A stretch of DNA of 64,000 nt. Source: Mergibacter septicus (GTDB lineage Bacteria > Pseudomonadota > Gammaproteobacteria > Enterobacterales > Pasteurellaceae). Under the pieces are notes generated by a model that was not told the origin of the DNA, did no database searches, and saw only the letters and a list, made by a program, of their open reading frames with translations. Position numbers and translations under genes: made by a program. Shown piece by piece: positions 36,735 to 46,868 of this stretch (its first letter is position 1; each line of letters starts with the position of its first letter). The stretch covers positions 1,211,001 to 1,275,000 of the forward strand of contig NZ_CP022013.1 of assembly GCF_003265225.1 (NCBI RefSeq). Direction: 5' to 3'.

Positions 36735-38666
36735 ATGGATATGCTTAGTGCTTTTTCACTTTACCCATTTTTTATTTTTTTCCTATTCAATTTAACCTTT
36801 CTTTCTCTCAGTCGTGCAGGATTAGCGATTTGGCAAAGAGAACGGGTAACAGCAGTAAATGGTTGGAAAAACTTATTTTTACAAGGTATCCGTATGGATA
36901 TCGTTTCTCTCTGTTGGCTATATTCTCCTGTGGTACTACTCAGTACTCTTTTTCTCGATCACAGCACCTTTGGACAATATATCGCCCTCATCATTCGTTT
37001 TATTCTAGTAGCTGGAAGCTGTTTTATCCTCTTTATGGAGCTTGCCACCCCTGCATTTATTGCAACCTATGATTTTCGTCCCAATCGGTTATTTATTGAA
37101 TATCTTGTTAATCCTAAAGAAGTGTTCACTATGCTACTAAAGGGGCATTTGCTCTCAACACTTGCGGTACCAGTGTTTAGTATCACTACCGCTTATCTTC
37201 TTTGGCAATTAAGTGGGCATCTTATTGAAAATGCTAATGCAGGTAGTTGGCTTACTCGCCCAATAATTATGCTCGTTGCGGGGGCATTGACTTTTATCGG
37301 TGCAAGATCAAGTTTTCGTCATCGAGGAATTAATCCTGCGATGGTAGCCTTTTCTTCTGATCCTTTAATTAATTCATTAGTTTTAAACTCTGGCTACTCT
37401 CTTTTATTTGCGGCTCGGCAAATGTTAGATGAAGAAAATGCAACTGAAATCTATGGCAAAATGTCGCCAGAACAAATGATAGAAATCTTAAAACAGACAA
37501 ATGCTCGCCCTGCGTCTGCCTATTTAAACGGTGATATTCCAATGCTTAGCCATAATCCTGCAAGCTATCGTGGAAAGCCTAAAAACCTTGTAATCATTTT
37601 AGAAGAAAGTCTTGGCGCTCAATTTGTAGGTACATTAGGAGGGCTACCACTTTCACCAAATTTTGATCGTTTGGCAAAACAAGGCTGGTTATTTGAACAA
37701 CTCTATGCGACAGGCACACGTTCTGTACGTGGTATTGAAGCCGTTATTTCAGGTTTCACGCCAACACCAGCAAGAGCAGTGGTAAAACTTCCCAATAGCC
37801 AACACGACTTTTTTACTCTTGCCGCTTTACTCAGTCAGAAAAATTATCACACTTCTTTTATTTATGGTGGTGAAAAACATTTCGATAATATGGCTGGCTT
37901 TTTCTATGGCAATGGCTTCCAACAAATTATTGATGAAAAAGATTATACAAATCCCACCTTTAAAGGCACTTGGGGTGTATCTGATGAAGATCTTTTTGAT
38001 AAAGCTCACCATCGTTTTCAACAACTTTATGCTCAGGATAAACCTTTTTTTAGCCTAGTATTTACTTCAAGTAATCACGATCCTTTTGAATTCCCTGAGA
38101 ATAAAATTGACTTGTACGAACAACCAAAACACACTCGTAATAATGCGGCGAAATATGCTGATTATGCGCTAGGGCATTTCTTTAATATGGCACAACAAGC
38201 TGATTATTGGAATGATACTATTTTCCTGATCGTTGCCGATCACGATTCGAGAGTTTATGGTTCATCTTTAGTCCCAATTCAACACTTCCGTATTCCGGGA
38301 TTAATTTTAGGTGGTGGTATTGAAACTAAACGTGATCCACGTTTAATCAGTCAAATTGATCTTCCAACAACCTTACTATCTTTGATTGGAATAGATGCCG
38401 ATTATCCTATGCTAGGCTATGATCTTACTCAAACCGCTAATCCAAATCGAGCAATGATGCAATTTGATAAAACACTCGCTTTTATGCAAGGTGATGATGT
38501 TGCAATCTTACTTGAAGGTCAAGCAGCAAAAGGCTTCCGTTATAATTATCAAACTCATAAATTAACCGAACAACCGCTCGATCCTTCACTTAAACAACAA
38601 GCACTAGCTTATTCCTTATGGGGAAGTTATACCTACAAAAATCGTCTGTTTCGATTAGCAAAATAA
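36735..38666 (+). CDS. LTA synthase-family phosphotransferase
   Basis: Inner-membrane enzyme of the LtaS/alkaline phosphatase superfamily that moves a phosphoglycerol or phosphoethanolamine group onto an envelope polymer or sugar. Five N-terminal hydrophobic segments span about residues 5-195. The periplasmic sulfatase-like domain has the metal-site EES (VIILEESLGAQFVG), the likely nucleophile Thr in YATGTRSVRG, and VADHDSRVYG. 643 residues, normal for Gram-negative members. It starts 17 bases after gloC. The substrate cannot be told; it could also be called OpgB-like. Confidence 0.82.
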   Translation: MDMLSAFSLYPFFIFFLFNLTFLSLSRAGLAIWQRERVTAVNGWKNLFLQGIRMDIVSLCWLYSPVVLLSTLFLDHSTFGQYIALIIRFILVAGSCFILFMELATPAFIATYDFRPNRLFIEYLVNPKEVFTMLLKGHLLSTLAVPVFSITTAYLLWQLSGHLIENANAGSWLTRPIIMLVAGALTFIGARSSFRHRGINPAMVAFSSDPLINSLVLNSGYSLLFAARQMLDEENATEIYGKMSPEQMIEILKQTNARPASAYLNGDIPMLSHNPASYRGKPKNLVIILEESLGAQFVGTLGGLPLSPNFDRLAKQGWLFEQLYATGTRSVRGIEAVISGFTPTPARAVVKLPNSQHDFFTLAALLSQKNYHTSFIYGGEKHFDNMAGFFYGNGFQQIIDEKDYTNPTFKGTWGVSDEDLFDKAHHRFQQLYAQDKPFFSLVFTSSNHDPFEFPENKIDLYEQPKHTRNNAAKYADYALGHFFNMAQQADYWNDTIFLIVADHDSRVYGSSLVPIQHFRIPGLILGGGIETKRDPRLISQIDLPTTLLSLIGIDADYPMLGYDLTQTANPNRAMMQFDKTLAFMQGDDVAILLEGQAAKGFRYNYQTHKLTEQPLDPSLKQQALAYSLWGSYTYKNRLFRLAK

Positions 38667-38672
38667 AATTAA

Positions 38673-38700
38673 AGGGTTGCAATCGCAACCCTATTCTCTT
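38673..38700. terminator. Bidirectional terminator, LTA synthase-like gene / hemH
   Basis: AGGGTTGC-AATC-GCAACCCT, between convergent genes. It is followed on the plus strand by a pyrimidine-rich ATTCTCTTT and on the minus strand by TTAATTTTATTTT. Confidence 0.65.
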
Positions 38701-38710
38701 TCTATCAATG

Positions 38711-39667
38711 CTATAAACGCTTTTCCAATAAATGAAAAATCATTTCAATATGTGAATCTGTCGCATTCAAAGCAGGAATATAATGGTAATTTTCACCGCC
38801 AGCAGATAGGAAATTTTCACGATTTTCAACTGCAATTTCTTCTAAGGTTTCTAAACAATCATTGGCAAAGCCGGGACAAACTACGGCAATATTTTTTACG
38901 CCAGATTGTGCTAAATGTTCTAATGTTTCATCAGTATAAGGCTTTAACCATTCTTCTTTTCCAAAGCGAGATTGATAAGCGACTTGCCAACGATCACTTG
39001 CTAAACCTAATTTTTTTGCAACTAGTTCAGCCGTTTGTTGACAATGTTGTGCATAATAATCACCTTCACTTTGATAACGCAGTGGAATACCGTGAAAAGA
39101 AAACAATAAGTATTGTTCGGGTTGTAATTCAGCTTGAATACTCTCTGCTAGTGCATTGATATAGTAAGGATTATCTTGATAAGAATGAATAAATTCAAAA
39201 GGTAATAAATCTTTCCGTTGACGAAAAGCATCAGTAAAAGCATCAAATACAGCAGCAGTAGTCGTACTGCTATATTGTGGGAATAAAGGTAAAACGATAA
39301 TTTTATCCACTTTTTCCGCCATCAAGCGTTCAACGGCATTTGCAACGGAAGGATTACCATAAGTCATTGCAATTTCAATTTTAACGTTATAGCCTAAGCG
39401 ATCAAAACGCTGTTGTAATTGAGTTTGTTGTTGTTTTGCAATAGCTAATAATGGAGAGCCTTCTTCTGTCCAAACAGATTGATACAATTTTGCCACCCGA
39501 GGAGAACGTTTTGGTAAAATTATCCAATTTAATAAAAATGCCCATTTCCAACGAGGTAAATCAATTACTCGGGGATCACTTAAAAATTGCTTTAAATAAC
39601 AGTTAACCGCCTTACTTGTTGGTGCATCTGGCGTACCTAAATTAACTAATAAAATCCCAGTTTTCAC
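38711..39667 (-). CDS. hemH: Ferrochelatase
   Basis: Last step of haem synthesis: inserts Fe2+ into protoporphyrin IX. The N-terminus GILLVNLGTPDAPT, the motif LLFSFHGIPLRY near residue 187 with the catalytic His, and VVCPGFANDCLETLEEI near residue 255 with the catalytic Glu are typical. 318 residues (320 in E. coli). Haem made here could serve the DyP peroxidase encoded in the iron operon of this window. It is downstream of menI and ydiJ on the same strand, 17 bases after menI. Confidence 0.95.
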   Translation of the reverse strand: MKTGILLVNLGTPDAPTSKAVNCYLKQFLSDPRVIDLPRWKWAFLLNWIILPKRSPRVAKLYQSVWTEEGSPLLAIAKQQQTQLQQRFDRLGYNVKIEIAMTYGNPSVANAVERLMAEKVDKIIVLPLFPQYSSTTTAAVFDAFTDAFRQRKDLLPFEFIHSYQDNPYYINALAESIQAELQPEQYLLFSFHGIPLRYQSEGDYYAQHCQQTAELVAKKLGLASDRWQVAYQSRFGKEEWLKPYTDETLEHLAQSGVKNIAVVCPGFANDCLETLEEIAVENRENFLSAGGENYHYIPALNATDSHIEMIFHLLEKRL

Positions 39668-39684
39668 GTAAAATACTCCTTACT

Positions 39685-40185
39685 TCAATTACTTGTATTC
39701 TTTATTCGTTTTTGAGCATGACGATTAATTACCGCTAACGTCATTCTCACTCGACAACATAATTCTCTTTCTCCAGATTGTAACTTACCACCAAGGGGAT
39801 TTCCCTGACTAAAAATATCAACCTGCCAAACCTGTAAACTTTTCCCCAATCGCAATGGTTCTGCTCTTGCAATTACTTTTACCTGCTGTTCTACATTCCC
39901 TTTTTTTACCGCTCGTAAATGACTAGCATTCAACTCAACACCGACAACACTTAAATTATCATCTAGCGTACAAAAACCTGCAAGCGAAGCAACAGTTTCC
40001 GCTAATGCTGCTGAAATACCACCATGTAAAAAACCCAGTGGTTGACAAGTACGCTGATCTACTGGCATTTCAGCCTCTAACCAGTTATCGCCTTTTGCGG
40101 TAAAACGAATACCTAAATGGCTAATTGCACTATTCTCACAAAGTTGATTAAGTTGTTCTAATTGATGTGTTTTTTTCCAAATCAT
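39685..40185 (-). CDS. menI: Hotdog-fold acyl-CoA thioesterase MenI (YdiI)
   Basis: Hydrolyses 1,4-dihydroxy-2-naphthoyl-CoA in menaquinone synthesis. The hotdog-fold motif PLGFLHGGISAALAETVAS (residues 47-65) with the catalytic Glu is close to E. coli YdiI, and the start MIWKKTHQLEQLNQ also matches. 166 residues, somewhat longer than YdiI (136) because of a C-terminal extension. It overlaps the end of ydiJ by four bases, so the two are co-translated; the ydiJ-ydiI pairing is conserved in E. coli. Confidence 0.9.
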   Translation of the reverse strand: MIWKKTHQLEQLNQLCENSAISHLGIRFTAKGDNWLEAEMPVDQRTCQPLGFLHGGISAALAETVASLAGFCTLDDNLSVVGVELNASHLRAVKKGNVEQQVKVIARAEPLRLGKSLQVWQVDIFSQGNPLGGKLQSGERELCCRVRMTLAVINRHAQKRIKNTSN

Positions 40186-43100
40186 AATTTCATCACCTCT
40201 AATAATGCCTGTACAGGGTGTTTAAGCAGTTGCTTTTCCATACGTTTTACTTGGCTACGGCAAGAATACCCCGTAGCTAAACAAGCAGATAATGTTTTAT
40301 CCTTTAATTTTTCCGCCCACGATAATTGATAGATCTGTTTCGACATCTCAACTTTATCTCGTTCATGTCCAAACGTACCCGCCATACCGCAACACCCTAC
40401 TTTCTCAATCTGTAAATTTTGTCCAAACAAAGTAAATATTTGCTGCCATAGTTGTGCACTATTTGGCAATAAAGTGCTTTCTGTACAATGTGAAAATAAA
40501 TACCAATTTGTTGGTGTTGTAGCTAAATTCTCTGGTGGTCTGCTATGAATTAATTCTGTCACAAGATCTTTCACTTGTGGCTGTTGAACTACATCAATTA
40601 ACCATTCTTGAGCCGTTAATACCTTAAAATTCCCTCTTTTATCAGCAAGAATCTGCTGATATTCATCACGATAAGACAACACTATTGCTGGTTCAATCCC
40701 AACCATTGGTACACCCGTTCTCGCTACTCGATTTAACATTTCTGCCTGCTGACTGGCAGTTTTCGCAAAACGACTTAAAAAACCTTTAATATGTTGTGCT
40801 TTTCCATTTGGTTTAAAAGGTAAAACAATGGGCTGAAAACCTAATTTTTTCACCAAACGAACAAAATCAGCTACCACTTTCGCCTCATAAAAAGAGGTGA
40901 AAGGATCTTGGACGACAAAGATAAGTTTTTGTCGTTTTACTAATAACATTTGTTCAACTTGTTCTAATGTTAGCCCTTGATAGCCAATTTCAACTAATTG
41001 TTGCTGTAATGATGGCGATGATAGCTGTGGTAAGTCAACTAAACCTAATGTGTGGTAAGCTAATTTCTCACTCCAACGGTTTGTGCTAAAAAAATTAAAA
41101 AATCTTGGTGCTTTTGCCATTAAAGGGGCTGCATATTCAACATTGGCGATAACATAATCTTTAATAGGGCGTAAATAACGGCGGTGATAAAGGGCTAAAA
41201 ATTCAGCCCTAAATTTAGGAACATCAATCTTGATCGGACATTGTCCAGCACAAGCTTTACAAGCTAGGCAACTGTCCATTGCTGCTTTTACTTCGTGCGA
41301 AAAATCATAGGTTCGTTTCTGATTGAAAGAATAATAAAATTTCTTTAATAAATGGGTTAATTTAATCTCATCAGAACGAAAATCTAATTGTTCAGGTGTA
41401 ATACCTTGTTGTGCTAATAAACGTAACCATTCCCGAATTAAAGCGGCTCGCCCTTTTGGTGAAAATAGGCGATTACCACTGACTTTCATTGAAGGACACA
41501 TCGTACTATGTACATCAAAGTTAAAACAAAGCCCATTTCCATTACAATTCATTGCCCCCTTAAAAGCTTGGCGAATTGAGATTGGAATTTGTCGATCATA
41601 ATCTGCTCGCATTGGAGATAAAATCGAATACAGAGGTTCAATTTTAGTCTGGGTTGTCTGTAACGGCGTACATATTTTTCCGGGATTTAAACGATTTTCG
41701 GGATCAAACAACCCTTTAATCTGACGTAAGGCTAACCATAATTTTTCACCAAAAAATTGCTCGGCATAACCACTTCGCATACCTTTACCATGCTCACCCC
41801 ACAATAATCCCCCATATTTTTGTGTTAATGCGGTTATTTGATCTGATAACGCCTTAAATAACTTTACTTGTTCAACATCACAGAGATCTAATGCAGGTCT
41901 AACGTGTAATACGCCAGCATCAACATGCCCAAACATTCCATACTGTAACTGGTGTTGATCCAGTAACGCCCTAAATTCTGTAATATAATCAGCTAAATAT
42001 TCAGGTGGAACACAAGTATCTTCAACAAAAGGAATCGGTTTCGCATTGCCTTTTGTATTACCAAGTAAACCAACGGCTTTTTTCCGCATCGTATAAATTC
42101 GTTCTAAAGAATCAAGATCACAACATACTTGATAACCAATAATCCCCTCTTGTTGCTTTGCCATTTTTTGCTCTAGCTGCTGGCAAAGAGAATTTACTTG
42201 CGGTTTAACTTTCCTCGCCTCCCCAGCATATTCGACAATATTTAAGCCTAAAATCGGATTGCCATCTGTTTCAGTTAATAATTCACTGACTGAATGCCAA
42301 ATAATATCTTGTTTCGCTAATTCTAAGACGGTGGAATCAATTGTTTCTACAGATAACGCTTTGGCAGCTAACATAAAAGGTGCATTACGCAACGCCGCAT
42401 CAAAAGAGTTATATTTAATATTAATTAACATTCTACATTCTGGGATCGGTAAAAGATTCAGTTTTGCTTCAGCGATCAACGCTAAAGATCCTTCTGACCC
42501 CGTTAAGATCCGACTTAAATTAAATTTACTCTTATCCGCATTAAAAACGTGCTTTAAATCATATCCTGTAATAAAACGGTTTAACTGGGGTAATTGTGCG
42601 ATTAATTCACTATTTTGTTGGCAAATGTTACTCACCGCTTGCGATAAATAACGTGCGGTAGACGATAAATGGCTACTATCTAACTGTGCGACATCAATGC
42701 TTTCAGTATCAAGAATCTCACCATTGATTAAGACTGAACGTAATCCTAAAACATGATCTGAGGTCTTGCCATATTGTCGTGATCCCTGTCCTGAAGCATC
42801 GGTATTAATCATTCCTCCTATTGTTGCACGATTACTGGTCGATAATTCAGGTGCAAAAAAAAGCCCATAAGGTTTCAAAGATTGATTGAGTTGATCTTTT
42901 ACCACTCCTGCCTGTACTCTTACCCAACGTTCTTTAATATTTAATTCTAAAATTTGGGTAAAATAGCGAGAAAGATCAATAATCAAGGTTTTATTAAGGC
43001 TTTGACCATTTGTTCCAGTACCGCCACCCCTTGGCGTAAACTGCAATGCTCTAAATTTCTCCCGCTGTGCTAACCTAGTAATACGCACTAGATCTGCAAT

Positions 43101-43292
43101 ATCTTTGGGAAATAAAATTGCCTGTGGTAACTGCTGATAAACACTATTATCTGTAGCTAAAGATAAACGTTCTACATAAGAAGCAGCAATATCTCCTGCA
43201 AACTGCTGTTCTTTTAATGCCATTAAATAATCCTGAACGATAAAATCTAAACGACATTCAGAATGTTGATCAAGACGGGGAATAATCATCAC
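40182..43292 (-). CDS. ydiJ: FAD- and FeS-dependent D-2-hydroxyglutarate dehydrogenase YdiJ
   Basis: Oxidises D-2-hydroxyglutarate (a side product of SerA) to 2-oxoglutarate. The N-terminal VAO-type FAD domain has FTPRGGGTGTNGQSLNK near residue 90, and the FAD-oxidase C-terminal domain has YGMFGHVDAGVLHVRP near residue 455. A ferredoxin-like module has CLACKACAGQCPIKIDVPKF near residue 672, and a CCG-type Cys-rich tail reads KVGCCGMAGTFGHE. 1036 residues (1018 in E. coli). The gene is the first of a ydiJ-menI-hemH run on the minus strand. Confidence 0.92.
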   Translation of the reverse strand: MMIIPRLDQHSECRLDFIVQDYLMALKEQQFAGDIAASYVERLSLATDNSVYQQLPQAILFPKDIADLVRITRLAQREKFRALQFTPRGGGTGTNGQSLNKTLIIDLSRYFTQILELNIKERWVRVQAGVVKDQLNQSLKPYGLFFAPELSTSNRATIGGMINTDASGQGSRQYGKTSDHVLGLRSVLINGEILDTESIDVAQLDSSHLSSTARYLSQAVSNICQQNSELIAQLPQLNRFITGYDLKHVFNADKSKFNLSRILTGSEGSLALIAEAKLNLLPIPECRMLINIKYNSFDAALRNAPFMLAAKALSVETIDSTVLELAKQDIIWHSVSELLTETDGNPILGLNIVEYAGEARKVKPQVNSLCQQLEQKMAKQQEGIIGYQVCCDLDSLERIYTMRKKAVGLLGNTKGNAKPIPFVEDTCVPPEYLADYITEFRALLDQHQLQYGMFGHVDAGVLHVRPALDLCDVEQVKLFKALSDQITALTQKYGGLLWGEHGKGMRSGYAEQFFGEKLWLALRQIKGLFDPENRLNPGKICTPLQTTQTKIEPLYSILSPMRADYDRQIPISIRQAFKGAMNCNGNGLCFNFDVHSTMCPSMKVSGNRLFSPKGRAALIREWLRLLAQQGITPEQLDFRSDEIKLTHLLKKFYYSFNQKRTYDFSHEVKAAMDSCLACKACAGQCPIKIDVPKFRAEFLALYHRRYLRPIKDYVIANVEYAAPLMAKAPRFFNFFSTNRWSEKLAYHTLGLVDLPQLSSPSLQQQLVEIGYQGLTLEQVEQMLLVKRQKLIFVVQDPFTSFYEAKVVADFVRLVKKLGFQPIVLPFKPNGKAQHIKGFLSRFAKTASQQAEMLNRVARTGVPMVGIEPAIVLSYRDEYQQILADKRGNFKVLTAQEWLIDVVQQPQVKDLVTELIHSRPPENLATTPTNWYLFSHCTESTLLPNSAQLWQQIFTLFGQNLQIEKVGCCGMAGTFGHERDKVEMSKQIYQLSWAEKLKDKTLSACLATGYSCRSQVKRMEKQLLKHPVQALLEVMKL

Positions 43293-43508
43293 TAATTTGC
43301 CTATCCATACCCTGTATGGTTTGAAATATTATATTCAATTATGCTAACACAATTTCACCAAGCTTTCTGCTTTACATCATCATAAAATGTATCGCCCTAA
43401 TACACTTTTTTATGAATAAAAGAACGGCACTTTAAAAAGTACTCTTGATTTTACCGATTTTCCTATGGATAATATCTAACACTGATGAGTGTTTTTTACT
43501 CATCTTTT

Positions 43509-43537
43509 TTGAGTAAGGAAATGCTTTAAACTAATAA
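43509..43537 (+). promoter_or_regulatory. Possible promoter of ompA
   Basis: TTGAGT, a 17-bp spacer and TAATAA, giving a 5' leader of about 40 bases before the ompA start. The spacing is ideal and the -10 is fair. Confidence 0.45.
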
Positions 43538-43583
43538 TTAAAGTTAGTTCTTATATTTCTATTATTAGAGAGGATTCTCAATT

Positions 43584-44579
43584 ATGAAAAAAACAGCTAT
43601 CGCATTAGCAATCGCAGGTTTTGCGATTGCATCTATCTCTCAAGCCGCTCCACAAGCAAATACTTTCTATGCTGGAGCTAAAGCAGGTTGGTCTTCTGCT
43701 CATCACGGCGTTGGCCATGTAAAAAATTTAGGTTTTGATACTCACCGTAATTCTGCCGCTGGTGGTATCTTTGGTGGTTATCAAATCAACGACTACTTTG
43801 CAACTGAATTAAGTGTTGAAGAATTTGGTCGTTTCAAAGCTGATAAAGCATCTCAAAAAGCAACTCTAAATGCTTATGGTACAACTTTAAGTCTTAAAGC
43901 AAGCTACCCAGTATTAAAAGATTTAGATGTTTATGCTCGTGTTGGTGCAGCTTTAATTCGTTCAGACTATAAAGTAGATCAAGTTAAAACTCACAAAACT
44001 AAAGTATCTCCTGTATTCGCTGGTGGTGTTGAATATGCTATCACTCCAGCACTTGCTGTACGTGCTGAATATCAATGGGCGAATAAAGTTGGTAAATACA
44101 CTTACAACGATAAAAAATTCTCACCAGATATCGCTACTGCAAGTTTAGGTGTTTCTTACCGTTTCGGTCAAGTAACTCAAGCACCAGTAGTAAACCAAGT
44201 TTACTCTTTCAATGATGATGTTCTTTTTGCTTTCGGTAAAGCAACCTTACGTCCGGGTGCAGAAAAAACTTTAGATGAAGTACAACAAAAAATCGCTAAC
44301 GAAGTAAGTGAAATTTCAGCTATCAATGTTGCTGGTTATACTGACCGTATCGGTTCTGAAGCATATAACTTAAAATTATCTCAACAACGTGCTGATAATG
44401 TTGCTCAATACTTAGTTTCTAAAGCTATCTCTCCAGAAGTTATCACTGCCGTAGGTTACGGTGAAGCAAATCCTGTAACTGGCAATAAATGTGATAATGT
44501 TAAAGGTCGTAAAGCATTAGTTGCTTGTTTAGCCCCAGATCGTCGTGTAGAGATCAACGTTACTGGTATCAGCAAATAA
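43584..44579 (+). CDS. ompA: Outer membrane protein OmpA (P5-like)
   Basis: Abundant outer-membrane anchor. The signal peptide is residues 1-21 (ending SISQA), followed by an eight-strand barrel (about residues 25-200), a short linker and a periplasmic OmpA domain that binds peptidoglycan, with NVAGYTDRIGSEAYNLKLSQ near residue 253. Two cysteines near the C-terminus (NKCDNVKG, VACLAPD) are typical. 331 residues. An AGAGAGGA site precedes the start, and the gene has its own terminator, so it is monocistronic. Confidence 0.95.
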   Translation: MKKTAIALAIAGFAIASISQAAPQANTFYAGAKAGWSSAHHGVGHVKNLGFDTHRNSAAGGIFGGYQINDYFATELSVEEFGRFKADKASQKATLNAYGTTLSLKASYPVLKDLDVYARVGAALIRSDYKVDQVKTHKTKVSPVFAGGVEYAITPALAVRAEYQWANKVGKYTYNDKKFSPDIATASLGVSYRFGQVTQAPVVNQVYSFNDDVLFAFGKATLRPGAEKTLDEVQQKIANEVSEISAINVAGYTDRIGSEAYNLKLSQQRADNVAQYLVSKAISPEVITAVGYGEANPVTGNKCDNVKGRKALVACLAPDRRVEINVTGISK

Positions 44580-44627
44580 TCTTGTTTAATTATTGATAAA
44601 ATTAAACTGATTAAATAAATAAACTAT

Positions 44628-44664
44628 AACTGTTTCCTTTCTTAGATTGGAAACAGTTTTTTTA
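44628..44664 (+). terminator. Terminator of ompA
   Basis: AACTGTTTCC / GGAAACAGTT with an 11-nt loop followed by seven T. Confidence 0.85.
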
Positions 44665-44767
44665 TAGGCTTCTTTCTCCCACTGATATAAAATTAATGAA
44701 AGACTATCTTTATTCTTAAAAATAGATTAAAAAATACTGAAAACGCTCTTGAATTAAAGGTATTTAA

Positions 44768-45721
44768 ATGTTTACACCCTCTCAACACCGCAATCCAACC
44801 ATACTTTTAAATAATTTCGGTAATTGTGATCAATTAGTTTATCAGCAGAATTTTCCATTCCCTTCTCCTTCAACCTCACAAGTTTTGATTGAAAATGCTT
44901 TTGCGGGAGTAAATCCTATTGATTATAAAACTCGTCAGGGACTGGGTTGGTTAGCACAACATTTAGCCCCACAACTTCCAGCCATTCTAGGGTTAGATTT
45001 TGCAGGAACAGTGGTACAAAGTATCCCAAACTCAACCATTAACATTGGCGATCGAGTATGTGGCTTAAACTTAAATGCAGGCTGTTATAGTCGCTATCTT
45101 AGTATTGAACCTCAATTCTTAGCTAAAATTCCTGAAAAAGTTACACTGGCTCAAGCAGCAGCGTTACCCACAGCAGGATTAACCGCCTATCAATTAATCC
45201 GCCAAGCAAACTTACAAGCGGGAGAAAAAGTCTTATTATCCGCACCTGCTGGTGGTGTTGGGCATTTATTACTACAATTACTAAAACAACAACAGGTTGA
45301 AGTTACGGTACTCTGCTCTGCTGAAAAAGCTGAATTTGCTTTAGCCTTAGGTGCAGATCACTGGTTAGATTATCACCACCCAGAAACCTTCCCAGATCTA
45401 TTTGTCGATTTATTTATTGATCTCATTGGTGGAAATTATGGCGTAACTGCATTAAAACTAGTGAAAAATCAAGGTCGTGTTATCTGTGTTCCGACCATTC
45501 ATGTTCCATTATTACAACAAGCAGGAGCAGAAAGAGGATTAAAAGTTGAACAAATCTTAGTTAGCCCAAATTCACAAGATCTAACCGCACTTCTTTCCCT
45601 CTTAGCTAAAGGAGAATTAAAACTGCATCTCTCGCACATTTTTCCATTGTCCGATGTAGCTAAAACCCACCACCTATTAGAAAGTGGCAGAACTATTGGT
45701 AAACTGGTCTTACAACTATAA
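44768..45721 (+). CDS. MDR-family NADPH quinone oxidoreductase-like protein
   Basis: Medium-chain dehydrogenase/reductase without the structural zinc site, probably reducing quinones or enones with NADPH. The N-terminal catalytic fold has NAFAGVNPIDYKTRQG near residue 42, and the cofactor-binding loop LSAPAGGVGHLLLQLLKQ is near residue 157. 317 residues. It ends 10 bases before the yqaA start, so the two are likely cotranscribed. The physiological substrate cannot be told from sequence. Confidence 0.8.
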   Translation: MFTPSQHRNPTILLNNFGNCDQLVYQQNFPFPSPSTSQVLIENAFAGVNPIDYKTRQGLGWLAQHLAPQLPAILGLDFAGTVVQSIPNSTINIGDRVCGLNLNAGCYSRYLSIEPQFLAKIPEKVTLAQAAALPTAGLTAYQLIRQANLQAGEKVLLSAPAGGVGHLLLQLLKQQQVEVTVLCSAEKAEFALALGADHWLDYHHPETFPDLFVDLFIDLIGGNYGVTALKLVKNQGRVICVPTIHVPLLQQAGAERGLKVEQILVSPNSQDLTALLSLLAKGELKLHLSHIFPLSDVAKTHHLLESGRTIGKLVLQL

Positions 45722-45731
45722 TGGCTTTTTT

Positions 45732-46208
45732 ATGTGGCAAGAAGAGTGGCAAGTAATTTGGCTATGGTTAGAACAGCATAATCTCTGGTTAATGTTTTTG
45801 AGTGCCTTTTCTAGCTCAACAATATTACCGGGAAGCTCAGAAGTCGTGTTTAGCTCTTTGGCATTTCATTTATTTCAACAAATACCAGTTGATTATTTAG
45901 CAATACACTCTCTCTTTTGGATTGCGGTAATAGGTAATAGTTTAGGGAGTTTAACTACTTATTTACTTGGGCGTTTCTTTCCACAACCAACACGATTTTT
46001 ACACCCTGATAGCCGCACAGAAAAAATTCTCATTTATACTCGACGCTATGGCAGCCCTATTTTATTCTTCAGTTGGCTACCTGTGATCGGTGATCTTTTG
46101 TGTGGTATAGCAGGTTGGTTACAACTGCGTTTCTTACCAACCATACTATTTATTACCCTCGGCAAAGCCGTGCGTTATGCTTTACTCTTGGCTGTCTTTT
46201 TTCATTAA
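45732..46208 (+). CDS. yqaA: DedA-like membrane protein YqaA
   Basis: Small inner-membrane protein of the SNARE-associated/DedA group, related to undecaprenyl-phosphate and lipid flippases. About four hydrophobic segments are visible. Typical motifs are FLSAFSSSTILPGSSEVVF near residue 20, NSLGSLTTYLLGRFF near residue 72 and FFSWLPVIGDLLCGIAGWL near residue 112, the last with the conserved G-D-L. The frame is open from 45684, but that start lies inside the preceding gene; ATG 45732 gives 158 residues and the usual YqaA N-terminus (about 142 in E. coli). Confidence 0.85.
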   Translation: MWQEEWQVIWLWLEQHNLWLMFLSAFSSSTILPGSSEVVFSSLAFHLFQQIPVDYLAIHSLFWIAVIGNSLGSLTTYLLGRFFPQPTRFLHPDSRTEKILIYTRRYGSPILFFSWLPVIGDLLCGIAGWLQLRFLPTILFITLGKAVRYALLLAVFFH

Positions 46209-46244
46209 CATATATGACTTTTTTCAAATATCCTCTCGTCAAAT

Positions 46245-46808
46245 TTAATGAAGATAACTCACGATATCACTGATCTCTGCTCCCTTATGTGAACGCTCAT
46301 ATTTTTCTTGTTTTTCCGCTGTACCAAGCATTAATAAAGCAATAATTTTTTCTTGTTGACTGCATTTTAAGGTGTAGCGTAAAGCTCTCCCTTCAACCCA
46401 ATTACCAGTAATCCAAACATTTGCAAATCCCAACGCATTAGCTGCCAGTTGTAGAGAATAGGTCGCACAACCTGCCGAAAGCATTTGTTCCCATGTTGGT
46501 ACTTTTTTTATTTCTGCATTTAATTTTGCTATAACTGCAATAAACATTGGTGCTCTTTGCGGAAGGCTTTCTGCTTTTTTCAAACGTTCTTCTCCTAAGC
46601 CAAATTCAATTACCGCATCTTTAAAACATTCTTCTAGTTTTTTTAAGCCATTCTTTTCAATCACAACAAAACGATAAGGTGTTAAACGCCCATGATCTGG
46701 GGCTTGTAATCCTGCTTGTAAAATAGTTTGCAGTTGTTCCCCTTGCGGTGCTGGATAGGTTAATTTTTTTTCAGAACGGCGATTAAGTAATAAATCAAGT
46801 GCATCCAT
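46245..46808 (-). CDS. ydjA: Nitroreductase-family FMN protein YdjA
   Basis: FMN-dependent oxidoreductase of the small YdjA type. RRSEKK near residue 11 and APDHGRLTPYRFVVIE near residue 36 form the phosphate and FMN site, and WVTGNWVE-like IWITGNWVEGRALR near residue 126 is typical. 187 residues (183 in E. coli). It is divergent from sppA, as ydjA is in E. coli. The space between the two genes is filled by the tandem 87-bp repeats. Confidence 0.9.
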   Translation of the reverse strand: MDALDLLLNRRSEKKLTYPAPQGEQLQTILQAGLQAPDHGRLTPYRFVVIEKNGLKKLEECFKDAVIEFGLGEERLKKAESLPQRAPMFIAVIAKLNAEIKKVPTWEQMLSAGCATYSLQLAANALGFANVWITGNWVEGRALRYTLKCSQQEKIIALLMLGTAEKQEKYERSHKGAEISDIVSYLH

Positions 46809-46868
46809 AACATACCTTAATTAAAACAAAATAAACAATTTGGGTAAGAATAACATAATCAACCAATC